DNA from: Eretmocerus hayati
Lineage: Eukaryota > Arthropoda > Insecta > Hymenoptera > Aphelinidae
Assembly: GCA_029851415.1 (NCBI GenBank)
Contig: CM056741.1
Location: 144,138,522 to 144,202,521 of the forward strand
Direction of reading: 5' to 3'
Length of the DNA stretch: 64,000 bases
Shown one piece after another: positions 35,801-48,600 of the stretch. How positions within the stretch are numbered: position 1 is the first letter of the stretch; every line of letters starts with the position of its first letter. The notes below the pieces were generated by a model. That model ran no database searches and was not told the origin of the DNA. It was given only the letters and a program-made list of their open reading frames with translations. The translations under genes and the position numbers were made by a program.

Positions 35801-37963
35801 TTTTTTGCAAAACCTGGTGAATTTTGCTGATAGCAACTCGAAAAATCAGCTTGTCACTTGTTTCGAACGCATCTTAGCCCTTGAAAAATGTCGCTATTGT
35901 ATTCAACAGGTCAAATTACGTAAGTGATCATGGTTTTGGTACACTCCTTCAATATGCCTGCTTTACTAAAACAATGAACCACCTAATTGTTGAGCTCGTG
36001 TAATCAGCATGAGACGTTAAAATAGCTGTTTTAATCAATTTTCTGAGACTGAAAAAAAATCCTCACGTGTAGGCGCAAAAACCGAAGTCGAAATCGGTTT
36101 CTTCGTCAAAAAATGTACCAGAAAATCATTTGCCGATTATACACTAACTGTTTCTGACCCAAAATTTTGTTGTGAAGTGCAGAGGCTTACATTTCCATTA
36201 ATGGAAAAAATTCAAACAGAATGACTCCTGCAATGTTTTTGTGAGGTCGCTTTCGATTATGTTAATCACACCTACAAATGAACAGTATAATTGATTGGAG
36301 GAATTTGACAGAGATCATTGAGAGCTTGAAAATAAAACTTGAGTTAGGAATTTCTACTGAATTCTGCGCACGGAGTTCAGAGGACTATCCTGATTATAGC
36401 ATTGCATTCGGGTGAAAGATTGAAAACTCGCTTCATACCGAGCTTCATACTTCCTGGAGAATCTCTCCTACATCAATTTGTAGTGACCTATTACCTAAAT
36501 TTACCTGTTGAATATGAATGAGCCACCATACATTAGTCTTTTTGAGGCGGTCGAGTACACTATACTGGCATTATCATGATCAAGTACTACGTGTTATATC
36601 ACTGCGTCTCGCACGAGCGCACGACTTGAAGCACTAACCCATAACCACGGTAAACACGTCGAAACTTGCGAAAAATTGATCGGATATCTTCTTAGCTTCG
36701 TTTCTAATAATTTCAAACTTGATGCCCCCCCCCCTCCCTAGTAACTGATAACAACTATAATTTTAACAGAATAATTGACGTGCCGATTAATTCGTTGATT
36801 TTTTCCCCCAGAAATGCCTCAAACACTATAATTATAGCAAAGAATCTGTTGTTAATGCTATTTTTGAGGGATCTTTGCCTCCGGAACTGGAAAGTTTAGA
36901 TCGCTCTCTTCCACTCATCCCTCCTGATCCCGAGGTATGTCCAACTGTGAACTAGTTCAAGGAGCTTTATAAATTGATATCTTCACTCACGAACTTAATC
37001 ATTTGATTTCTTAATCAGGAGGCATCAGCTGAAATGGATGCAGCTATTGGAATTCAAAGACTGAACATTTATGATAACGATGAATTTGATGTCATGACCA
37101 AAGATGTCATAGATACTTCAAGAGTACACAAAGGCAAAAGGTAGTTGACTTCGTTTTGAGGCCGTCTGATGATATTTTACGCTCTCCTTACAACTTTTTT
37201 ACTCCACAGAAAAGACAAATTCAAGAATGCAAATGAACTTCTGAATGATAAATCTCATCTGGCCGCAACAAAAGAACTATACAACAAATACAGCATAGTC
37301 ACGAGTGAATATGATGATGAATACGACGATACCTACGATGATCAAGATATTGGTTCAAGTGCTCAAGATGATTGCGTGGAAGTTGATGCCAGACCGTTCA
37401 CGATACCGAGGGTATATATTTCTAAAAAAAACTTGCATGTTGACAGTTACCTCATTACTGAATTTTTGTATTGGCGGATGGCGATTTTTTTACAAACTCG
37501 GCCCTTAATCATTTCGAATTAATCTGATCGATTTTTTATGAATTTCATGGTAGATTCTCCGCAAGCAAGAGCAGTGCGATCTCGACGACGACGTAGACGA
37601 AGAACATGATTTAGCTACTAATTCAGGAGGTCAAATAACTGCAGATCAATTCGTGCAAGATCCAGCGTTGCTCAGGGCTAAAGCCGAAGAGCGATACTGG
37701 AGTAAGCGCGGTGGAAGATCTTTCTATTCCCGCAATAAGGATGTAGTTGGTAAATATGACGAATCTTTTGCCGTATTCAATAGAGATGAGATCAGTCTTA
37801 CACTACCTGTACTTGAATCTTAGGAAACGCTAAAGGTCAAGGTCAATCTAAAGAGGTCGTCGACAACAGAAATCAGAAAGGCAAAAGCAAAGCAACTCGA
37901 GCAAACCACAATCGTCGTGCTGGATCACAGTGGAAACGCAGTCATGGAATGGTACCTTCGTGA
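32880..37963 (+). CDS. ASCC2: Activating signal cointegrator 1 complex subunit 2 (CUE-domain protein)
   Basis: Exons: 32880-32918, 33039-33116, 33188-33348, 33442-33826, 33886-34106, 34185-34370, 34454-34609, 34918-35020, 35133-35303, 36812-36934, 37019-37140, 37210-37411, 37554-37749, 37824-37963; 760 aa, against 757 in human. The N-terminal helical domain has DDLIWLLQLPFYKFWSTVIHD. The CUE ubiquitin-binding domain (about 470-520) reads DLGEGFIEKCLKHYNYSKES across the exon 9/10 junction. The C-terminal region has NDEFDVMTKD, RVHKGK, YDDEYDDTYDD, RPFTIPR, FVQDPA and ATRANHNRR, all matching the family, and ends GMVPS. ASCC2 (yeast Cue3/Rqt3) binds K63-linked ubiquitin and works with the ASCC3 helicase in splitting collided ribosomes and in ALKBH3-linked repair. 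Intron 7 carries a palindromic element and intron 9 a coding-like block. Confidence 0.97.
34648..34733. mobile_element. Short palindromic element in ASCC2 intron 7
   Basis: ATTTTGGCATAGTGCAACTA on the left pairs with GTTTAGTCACACTGATACGA on the right, with an inner CGTTCC/GGAACG stem. It matches, in the same module order, the hairpin at 54,919-55,006 and, more weakly, 56,840-56,900. Confidence 0.6.
35304..36811 (+). other. Long ASCC2 intron 9
   Basis: This 1.5-kb intron is unusually long for this gene, where most are under 120 bp. It contains an exon-like open block at about 35,357-35,563 (see findings) and a C-run near 36,727. Homology across the junction (GFIE|KCLK) shows the flanking exons join directly. 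Confidence 0.7.
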
Positions 37964-39646
37964 GAATTCATTTTGTTTTCTTTTTTTATAAATGTTACTT
38001 GCAATGAAATGATAGAATTTACAGAAGCAGAGGTCGCAAAGAGTCTATTATACGGATTCTACAATTTTTCTTGCAAACAAGTGATATTTTATAAACATTT
38101 TGATATTATGTAATATAGATATAGTAATGTTGCTCCAATTGCAGCTAATCGTACTTGGTATCGGTTCCATGAATCGTTACAAAATTGAAAAGATAGAACC
38201 TTTATTTTTATCTATTCCAGTTGGAAATTGTAATTTGTTACCTTTTCCACTCGATTTTCACAAATATTTGCTTCCAATTCAGCTTCCAAACATCAACGTC
38301 ATTATTGTAAACAAATCGCACAGTTTTATACAATCAATCATCGAAATATCTTGCCATTATCCGCGATTCAACGTAAGTGTCAAATGCATGCAACCACAAT
38401 ATGTTAATTAGATATACTGTGACTTTGGTCTCTTTGATGAAGACACAAGAAACGAAGGTGTTCTACTATTAAAATGATGGCATTGCCATATTCACTTCTA
38501 ATCAAGTATGATTTTGAGTGCTGTCGCTCCAAATTGAGATAAGTTCTTTTTTCGAGTATCGTGATATAATTATGTATTCGTTATTTCCTTTCCGTACTAT
38601 CAGTACAGTATCTAAACTATCTGAGTTGTCTCGCGTCAAAAGAAAACTTCCTAATCTTCACACAATAGATATTGATTCAGAAATTCGACATTTTATCCAG
38701 CTTGAACTCTTTCGCTGTAAACAATCATTGCGCAACCATATAAAGCTATTTATCATCAAAAATACTGGTGTGATTTTAAATTCTCATAAAGCCATGACGA
38801 ATTGTTGCGATAAAGCTACGTTTGGTATTACATCCCTCTTTATGGCCTGAATTTATAGTCGTTGGTGTGGTTGTGGTTATAATCAATGACACCATCTCGC
38901 GCCTTTAGTTCCAGTTTTGGTAATGACAACAACCACGACTATAAATTCGGACCTATGTCTTCGTCATCCCATACGTTTTGTCAATGATTGGGAATTGAGT
39001 TACTTAAGTTATGTCGACTTTCGAATGGTCTCGCGCTTATGAATACTTCGAAGCCATTTTTTCCAAGATACCAATCCGAGCTCGCCTATATAGCTACCGC
39101 TGCTAATTAGACTTCTGATTAAGTTATCCTATGGAAGAACCTTAGTCCTGCAGCTCGATTTTCAGGACGCCAGTTTGACAAGAGATATTCATCGATAAAT
39201 CACAAGGATTTAGGCTAGTCTTAAAACCTAGAGACCTTCAGGTGGAAAAGAAAGTTTCTTGTTTGTTTTAGGAATCTTGTACATGATTGAGCCAAATTAC
39301 AGTCAAAACCATCCATGCACATCTCTACTTGCTGATGACATATGACGCTTATCTTGATCCTCAATTCTAATTTAAGAGAAGAAAGCCTAACACGGCCCTA
39401 TAGATTAACAAACCGCAGTTCCAAGAGCTTACGGTAACTTGCAATGAAAGATTAGAAATTAAGTGTCCTTTAGCTCATTTTGTTAGTTCCCAGATAAGCT
39501 TTGGAATGATTTTGGAAACGGACAGTGTTGCTTTTTCATTCCCGGGCCATCGCATATCTATAAAGTACTGGTTTTTCAGCGAATGAGGGCAGTTTCTTCA
39601 TGATGTATCTCTAAACAACACATGAAATGTCGTCATCGTTTCGGGT
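37964..39646. other. Convergent intergenic region between ASCC2 and the P5B ATPase
   Basis: This is 1.7 kb of 3' UTR and intergenic DNA. Chance open frames near 38,100-38,850 have no recognisable similarity. A 100-bp palindromic element lies at 38,849-38,948. No canonical AATAAA closely follows the ASCC2 stop. Confidence 0.6.
38849..38948. mobile_element. Palindromic element, 100 bp
   Basis: The terminal inverted repeats are perfect for 14 bp (GAATTTATAGTCGT), with weaker pairing inward (GTTGTGG/CAACAACCAC). There is no coding capacity. Confidence 0.6.
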
Positions 39647-42600
39647 TCAGCAGCCATCGTCTTCGAAAGCTGGATTGTCGAGACCTTGCTGTAAGTCACC
39701 TAATCTACCTCTAGAATTGCCATTGTCTCCAGATGGCTTCTTATTCTCCGTGACTACCTGTTCACTACCGGATGTGTTGAGAACCTGCAAAGCGCTCGGC
39801 GAAATCGGCAAGATCGGTTGCTCGTCGCTCAACTTGGGCCACTCTCGCGCGGCCTCAAGTTCACGCAGCTGATGTTCCAATCTTTGATGAGGCTTGCTCG
39901 ACTTGTCCGGTCTGTACAGTTTTGGCTTTAGCTTGCGTTCCATGGCCCACTCAACTATCAGCCTCTCGAGCACGAGGCTGGCCACCAAATTCGCTCCAGC
40001 CAATCCTAGCACCACCAAACGCCAGTTCAGTACCGGGGGCATCTTCAATTTGAGCAAACTGGCAACCCAAACGGCTGGCCACACCGTTACGTATATGCAC
40101 AAACAGAGAGTGACCAGGATCGACATCACAAAGCCCAAATTGCTGTAGAGAGCTCTTCGATAGGGCTCGCCTCGCGAAAATACAACGGCGAGAATTATGT
40201 ATTGGAAAATCGATATTGCAAACACGGTGTAGTTCTCATAGCAGCTATACGATTCGGAGTCTTCGGGATCAGTTGGTGGCGGCGGGATAAAGGGCTCGAA
40301 CCAAGATTGATGCTGGACTAGGTAGAAGCCTACGAGTTGAAAAGTGACTATGAGAAACATGTGACCGGCCAGCGAGAAGAGCGTGGTGAATCCAAGGATG
40401 CTCGTGGTTGGTGGTCGTGGAACCAGCTGACCCTGAGACGCCTCCGTCTTTCCGAAGAAGAAGGCCAGGTTGACAGCGAGGCACAGGTCGATGAAGAGGA
40501 ACTCTAGGTCGGTCAGATTGGCGTCAATCGTGTACAGGATAATTGTCGATGCAAATTCCGTAAGTGAATAATTTATCATAAACTTGAAAATGCCAAAGGA
40601 CGTTACGAGTGCAGCACGTCCCTGTTTAATCACCATAGGCACACATCTGATGTCAGCGAGTTGTGATGTAAAGGGGCTTGCCACGCTGTAACATCGTCAA
40701 TATATGTTCATAATTTCGGAGTTTTATCTAAAAATTATTCCGCACTGGATGAGATCTGCAGAAAGTGAAATCACGAGACGTGAGACAGTAATGGTAGTAC
40801 GTACTCCCATGAAAATAACAACGAGAGGTCTAACCTTGCGGGTCTTGGATTCGTCCCAAATTCTGGAAATCATCTTGTTTCGTTGAGAAATGAATGTATC
40901 TCCAAGGGTTTACTCTCGTGAACCTTCTATCCTGAGTATTATCAGTATATCTAGGCATACGACTTTTTTCCACGCATGAGCCCGTATGAGCAATGACAAT
41001 CTCCATGGCTGTATCTTAGAATAGGAAGCCCATGGCACTATGTATCGAGGAACACCCAAGGGTTGTGGAACACAGATTTGGCTGAAACTCTGGGAATAGT
41101 CTTCTTTTACCACCAAAAGATGAAACCCAGAGCCGCACTTGCAAATGCCCAACCATTCTCGAGATACGGCTTTGCGAGTACATTATATTTATAGATATCT
41201 TTCTTAAACATGAGCCCATATGGTCAATGCTTATCATTTCTACTGTACCTTAAAAACGGTTGTGCATTTGCAAGTGCTGCTCTGGATTTTCAACTTTTGG
41301 TGGTAAAAAGAGACTATTCTTAGAGTTTCAGCTAAATCTGTGGCCCACACAACACGTGGGTGCTCTTTGTAAATCCCTTGAGTCACCTCCATTTCTCACC
41401 AAAACAAGATGATTCCCAGAATTTCGTCAAGGTCCGTATTTAGCAAGGTTGGATCTCTCCTTGTTAGCATACGATTTTGTATCGATTCGAGTGACCTGTC
41501 TTACTCGTGCCTCGTATGATTCAAATTCTCAACGATGTATGTGTAGTATAGTTTGAAATATCTGATCAAACTAACTCACCTCGACTCAGCTTCTGAAAGA
41601 GAGATGCCCACATGCGCCGCCCGCAAAGCCCCGCAATCGTTTGCTCCATCGCCGCACATAGCTACGAGAAAAAACATTTGACATACTCTTAATAATTACT
41701 TAGCCCATAGTTTTCACCTGTATCATTCGTGCATGCAGTGTAAACCATTCATAGTTTTGAAAAAATTTTCTGTGGAATGCTTGCATTCTTGTGAATTTAT
41801 CAATTTCATCCCCCAACGTACTACTTCATCATTTTTTTGAATCAAAGTCAATTGATGATCGATTTTCATCGCGGTTGACAATCCTTATCATGTGGGCATG
41901 GAATAAGTAGTCGCTAATCTTACCAACGTAGTATCCAAGTTGCATGAGTTCGACAACTAATTGCTGTTTTTGATCACTCGTCATTCTTGCAAAAACTGCT
42001 CCTCTGATACAGATTCTAGGGAGGATATCATAATAATGTTCACGCAATAGCCGCCATGTCGTACCCGTCAATGCAAATTTGTAGTCGGGCAATGATAGCC
42101 CATGCTCGATCGATTCTATTGTATTTACGCTGCGCTGCACAGACTGTGAATTTAAATGAATCACATGCAAGCGTAATTGATTTTTCATTGTACCTATAAT
42201 CGTTGCCATTATAGCTACCTGTTCTAAATATGAGTTTTGCGCATGAAAAATGAGGTCGGGCTTGCTCTTGTTGGTCACCGGTACCACTGTTACATTCACC
42301 ACGACGTCTACGTGTGAGATTATGCCACACTCTTTAGCCACACTGACCGCAGTTTGAATATTATCTCCTGTAATTACGAGAGATATGGTAGTATTAATTC
42401 ATGTACAAGCTTCAGTATATTTCAATTTAATACAATTAGATTGTAAAATTAATCTGAGAGTAGTGAAAATTTGGATTTTCCGTTTTGACAATGCTCAAAA
42501 AAAGAAGTTAATTTTCCTAACGCACCTGTAATCATGATCGTTTTCATATTGGCAGCTCTGAGTTCTTTAATAACATTGATAGTTGGGACTTTGAGTCGAT

Positions 42601-45600
42601 TTTCCAGGATAATCAGTCCTAAGAATTCAATATCTCTTTCAACATCGTCTCTCGATAAGGACTGTAACTGCAGAATAGTATTCATTATTCATAATGCTCG
42701 TGAGAGTTCTCTTTAGTATCGCGTTCATTGAATATGAATGCTACGACATCAGGACCATCATGGAAATATGCAGGAGACTTTCGACTTTTTCTACTTCTTA
42801 TTGGTGAGAAACCTTTCGCAATCTAATCAACTTTTCCCTAACTCACTTGTGATAAATCGGCATCGATTCTAGAATATCCAACTGCAATAACTCGATAGCC
42901 TTGCTCAGTGTATCTGTGCAATGTGACGGACACATCACTCGGTATACTCTCAGGCCTACTCAGACCAAGTATCATCTCCGGAGAGCCTTTCGTATATGCC
43001 CTTAGTTCATTCAAGCCACGAATTTTCATTATCACAGACATACGCTGTAAAGTGCTCGAAAACTGATACTGCTGCAATATTTCGATTTCAGTTGTCCCAC
43101 TTGATTTTCTCCTCTCAGTTCGCGGAGGTTTAATTACGGACATTGGTTGTAATCCAAACTCTGACGAATCGCAAACTTCTGGCAGTTCTAGTTGCCAGCC
43201 AGTGCTCTCGAACATCTTCACAAAGAATTTTTATTATTGTTCAATTTTTCTTGTCATACCATTATACTGGTGCCAACATGGTATAACTGTTGTTCAAGAA
43301 ATATTCAGAATATTATTTTTACCTTGACGTCGAGTGGATCGCCACTCAATTCGTCGTCAATTATTGTCAGGCTGTGGCATACCAACATCCCTTCAAATAT
43401 GAGATGATCTTTCAGTTTTGACACAGATCGTTCAGGCTCCATCAGGCTATGATCCTTTTTGACAACCACGCCCATCATATCCAACCCATCTTCGGTCAAA
43501 GTACCTGTCTACATTCGACATGTATTTCTCATCAATTTTCTAATGACAATGACAAATTTTTTACGTTTTCCAAAGGATAGAACAACAACATGATTGAAAT
43601 TAACTTTTTAAGGACTTCGAACAAAATTGTCACCAGACCCATGAGCTAAATTTTTATCTAACGGTCTTATTGAATTTGGAGAAACTCTCCATTCAGTGAT
43701 GTAATAGGTAGATTTAAGAATCAAAGAGAAACTGACTTCGAGAAGAGTTGAACTAAATAATATTAAATCGAGGCATCATCATGAACTAAATCGATATGAA
43801 TTTCAGGCGAGTATTAATTGATTTTCAAAAAATGATTCCAGTATCGGTAGGTGACTTCGAAAAATTGAGCTAGTCTAGAAAAAAATTTGCCTGGAATCGT
43901 ATATCAATGCAAGTATACGAAGCAAACGGTTCGAAATGTGTTCGATGTTCATCATTGAGATCTCTGTGAGGCATTTTTCATGATCATGATTTATCATGCG
44001 GTCGGGCGCGGTTTTTGAAAAAAGAAATTTTCAAGGAATGAATTCGAAAATTGCTTATCTGCTTCAATGATTATAATTTTTTTTGAAGAAGGAAATAAAA
44101 TTCTTGTCTACCTTATCAAAGCAAATGCAGTTGATACTGCCTGATACGTTGATTGCTCTTGTATTTATGCAATATATCTGTTGTTTTTTCAGTCTGGCTT
44201 GTGCATACAGCTTTCCCACAGTCATTACCGCTGGTAAAGCTGGAGGCACAACGATTGTTATCAAATCCAATGCTTTTGCGGCTATCCTCAAGTATGGCAT
44301 CCCTTTTTCCATCTAAAATTAAAGACTTGATCACATTGACGTTGCTCCCAGAGAGATAACCATATACTATCTCAACTTATTGATTACCTTTGAGATCACT
44401 GTGTATATAAATCCACATAATGCAATGACAGATAAAATTAAGATGAATTTATATGAATCCTGATCAAATTTGAAATCAACTGGAGGAGGATAGAGTATTG
44501 CAGTCACTAGAGATCCCTTATTTGTTTGTAAGCCAGTTTTGATGACTCTAGCTAATACTGGCTTATCTCCGTTACTTCTACAACAAAAATCATAATCCAC
44601 AATTGATCTATTTGCATTTCTACTTTGATTCGTTCACGCCAATGTTTGCAGTGAGCAGGAGCATTGAATCACTTTCAATTTTCATCAATATCCTTCCAAT
44701 GACTCTGTACACCGTATTTCTTTTATCTGCTTTATAAAGAACTTATAGCCCGTATAAATTTCACGATTTTATCAGGTGTATACTGAAACAGTACAGCGGT
44801 GTTTTGTTTTTTTTCCAACATTTTGACATTCTATAAGTATCCCGTGATCTTTGTTTGAATTCAGTGATGACATCGGCTCTGCGTGACAGGAGAAGGAGTA
44901 GGTTGGCTAACTATGATTTCGGCAAATTTGCGATTTACCTATCAGGCCTCTAGCGAGATTTTCTACTCATAGAAATCCAAACAATAAATATTTAGGCAAT
45001 CTCATTTCACTTATACGCTAAAATACATCGCGTTTGTCAATAATCAGAAATTGGGGTATTTGGTTTATTTTGTGCTACGTTTTCAGCAATCAATCTTGGG
45101 AGAAAATTAGGGCGCCTTTGACAATCAATTTCGTCGTATAAGATCGTTCAAGCTTTCTAAATCACGTTTTATCAATCAAAATTCATGGAAACTGCTTTCT
45201 CATTCCAAACCAATACAAAACAATTACTTAGTCTGGATGATGGTCGTGCCACAGAAGAGTGTATGTTGTGAACATTCCCGTGAATCATACAAAACAGGGC
45301 GAGGCTGAAGAGAAGTCTTTGTGACTGGAACAGATTCACCTGTCGAATAAATTCATTGATTCATTTCGAAAATCACTAGGGACCATAATCTCCATCTTCA
45401 TATCATAGAGCCAACAGGCAAAGAATCTTTTTGCAAAATCCATCATGCATACATCTGTTATGAACAGGGTTTTTAACGAAATCCATTTTGAATTTTGTTG
45501 AATTTCGTTGAGCCCTATTTAATGACCCATTCCATAACGAAATCCTACTCTGAAAATCATAATCATCACATTATGATGGTTATGATTTTTTGAGTGGTAT

Positions 45601-48600
45601 TTTGTTATGAATTTGGTCATTGGATAGAATTCAACAAAATTCAACGAAATTGAAAATAGGTTTCGTTAAAAACCCTGGTTATGAATGTAAAAATTCTTTT
45701 TATAGTCAATGATATCTCTACTGAGTATAATCTTATATCTTCTCAGACTTGGTCAATCTGATGGAAAAATTGATTATCGCTAATGAATTGGTCCTGATTG
45801 ACATTAGTCAGTACGCGAAGAATAGCTAGAGAAAAAGACTATGTAGTCTAATTAGCGTTTTAATTTTCCTTCTCTAAGAGAATCTACGATCTCCGCGTGA
45901 TCAGGAACTCGACTTCATTCATTTCTGAGGTCTGTCCTTTCAAGTTAATTCATAACTATTTTTTAATAAGTAAAACCTATTTCCTTCCCTAAACCATTTA
46001 TTGTGTTAGACTATGGTCCTTGGCTATTTAAAATTTTCGAATTAGAAATAAAATATACCACTCAGATGAACACCGAAAGTGTGTAGCTGATTTAAAATTT
46101 GAGACTTTACTGAGTCGGTGCTTCAAATAATTCGATCGTAGACACATGTCATACTCGCAATAATGCAGTATACGATGCAGTAGCATCCCAGACAATCCCA
46201 GAATCGTACCCTATATGAACGGCTCTCGACCAGAACGGTATAAGTCTATTTTGGTGAAAATTGAATTATTAACGAGAAACGGCAGAAAGTACATGTGGAA
46301 ATATGTACGTACAACTCTGTAAGTAAAAATTCATCCCGAGGCGTCACAAGCACTATGACCATTTTTGGTTGGAAGAGTATCTCGACTTTTTTGGGGACCA
46401 GAACGATCTTAGTCCATCCTCGAACACTGATACTCTGCTCTTACACCCCCTATCTTCAATATAGCATTATCAGAGTTTTTAGGCTTCGCAAAGTGGTAGC
46501 AGATTCCAAAAACTAGGATATTGGTGCCTTAGGTTGTAGAGGAGGCTGCATCGAGCCACCTCATCCACATGAAAAATCGCGGAACAGCATTCTGTGGGAA
46601 TTTGTTTGAACATTGTGACCTTACTAAGGGCTCTAAATTGGACTTCTGGCATCTTACACCGTCAGTAACGAGACCGGATTTCCAGGGTCAATCGAAGAAT
46701 TTCAGTCGATAGAGCGACCGATGGTGAACATGCTCTGGTTCTCGTTTTTAATCATTTCTCTAGCGATGGAATCTTTGCAAAGAACTGAATAATTGCATCG
46801 AAGATAATACAGACAAGTTCAATAACTGATGAACATAGTTCCTTCTTGTAAGAGCAATGTGAATGATGGAAAATACCTAGCCTCATCAGGGAATAGACAT
46901 ATTTCATTTACAGTTATTCCGATGAATCATTTTTAATATCATCAACTTGCACTCTTGTTATTAGTAATTGCTCAACTGAATTCGATTCTTTTGCTGGTTA
47001 CAAGTGAATCTCATTACACTCGATATCGTTGTGGAAATACTATACTCCTCGAATAGAGCCACCTGCATTCAATTTGAATCGCGTAAGACTTTTCATCGAT
47101 ATTAGTTGTTCCAGACTGCTAAATTGAATAAAGTCCGATTACTCATTCAAACTCCACGTTTTGAGATGAAAGTATTTTGATTCTGATCTTTTCGATGTAA
47201 ACTCTCTCCATGTGAATCTCCAAGTAGAAATTCCGTACTTTACTACTTTCCAAGCATTATAGAGTGTAAGCCAGGCTGATTGAGTGGATACTTATCGACT
47301 GGAACCCTCGAATACGCACTTGTGGGCTGCAATCTCAAGAATTTAATCGATTACGGTCGTAGTACTCCAAATGTACCATATTTGGTGAGATCAGAACACT
47401 GGTAAATATCTTCACCAACACCTAGACATAGTTCTTGACGAGGTTCTTGATCGACAATAGGGGGGAAAGTTTGGACTTTTACCATTCTGGTCCCCAGAAT
47501 TTGTCCTTTTTTCCGCAAAAAATGGTATGATTCCACAGTGTTTCAACGTTTTTTGATGCAGAACGGTTCAAATCGACACCTCTTTAATATTCTACGATTG
47601 AAGATCGTGAAAGTCGACTCGTTTCTTTACTTTTCCCGGTCCAGAACGGTATAAGTCCACATCAGGAAAAATGATGCACTTGTACCGTTCTGGTCGGGAA
47701 AAAAATTCGAAAAATGTGGTGACCACAACGGTATAAGTCAATTTTTTATTGTAAAACAACTGATAAAAATGTAAATAATCATTACGTTTCATGCAAAAAT
47801 TGTCGTACCAACACACTCATTACGTGATAAATGAAGTATAATCACTAAAAATGACAATCCGAATTTTCTATCGCGAGAAAACTTTGAAGGTCATTTGCTA
47901 GAAATGCTCGTAGAAATGCCAAAAATGGACTTATACTGTTCTGGTCGGGAGCCGTCCATATGGGATGCAAATTGAAGAAATGATCTTTAGCGAGTTATAT
48001 TTTGAAAAGTCGAGTTCCCTGGACCTTCCATCTCCAAGTTCAAATTGGTTCAAGGATATATTATAGCTATAGCAAAGAAATGATGTAATTTTTGATGAGC
48101 TGCTGCAACTTGAACCGCACTGATGATGGGATCAAAATCGCGGATTGCGAGAGGTTCTCATTGTAGGCACCTCGATATGAGCTGCGATGAGTTACATGTT
48201 ATGACTTTTCTGTTTCAAACGACTATTATTATCTAACTGTGACCCAAACTTGATTACACTTCACTCACCAGTAAGCATTGACTCATTGACAACACAAACT
48301 CCATTGAGGAGTACTGCATCGCACACGATCATCCCTTTGTGTCTGGGCAGTTCTATAATGTCACCTGGGACTAGTTCAGCGCTCGAAATATTTTCCAACT
48401 CTCCGGAATCTCGCAATACTCGAACTCCTTCTGTCGAAGCTACTGTGTTCCGTAAGCTAATTTGATTCTATAAGTATTCGTAAAAAAAACTTTGAATATA
48501 TTAGAAATCATAACCCTCTCCTTGACGGTTAGTATGAGGAAAATCAAGGAAATAGTAACTAGCTGTTCGCGATTCTTCATTTTTCTTGTTTTCACGAGTC

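Larger units (their letters stand above)
45340..48268 (-). other. Longest intron of the P5B ATPase gene
   Basis: This 2.9-kb intron is between the exon ending LTG and the exon starting with ES of the actuator motif. It contains a 213-bp hAT element and a 1.76-kb element with subterminal repeats. Nothing coding is visible. Confidence 0.8.

Noticed and set aside
38100..38850. Two open frames of about 105 codons after ASCC2
   Set aside because: AT-rich chance frames in the 3' region, with no family resemblance.
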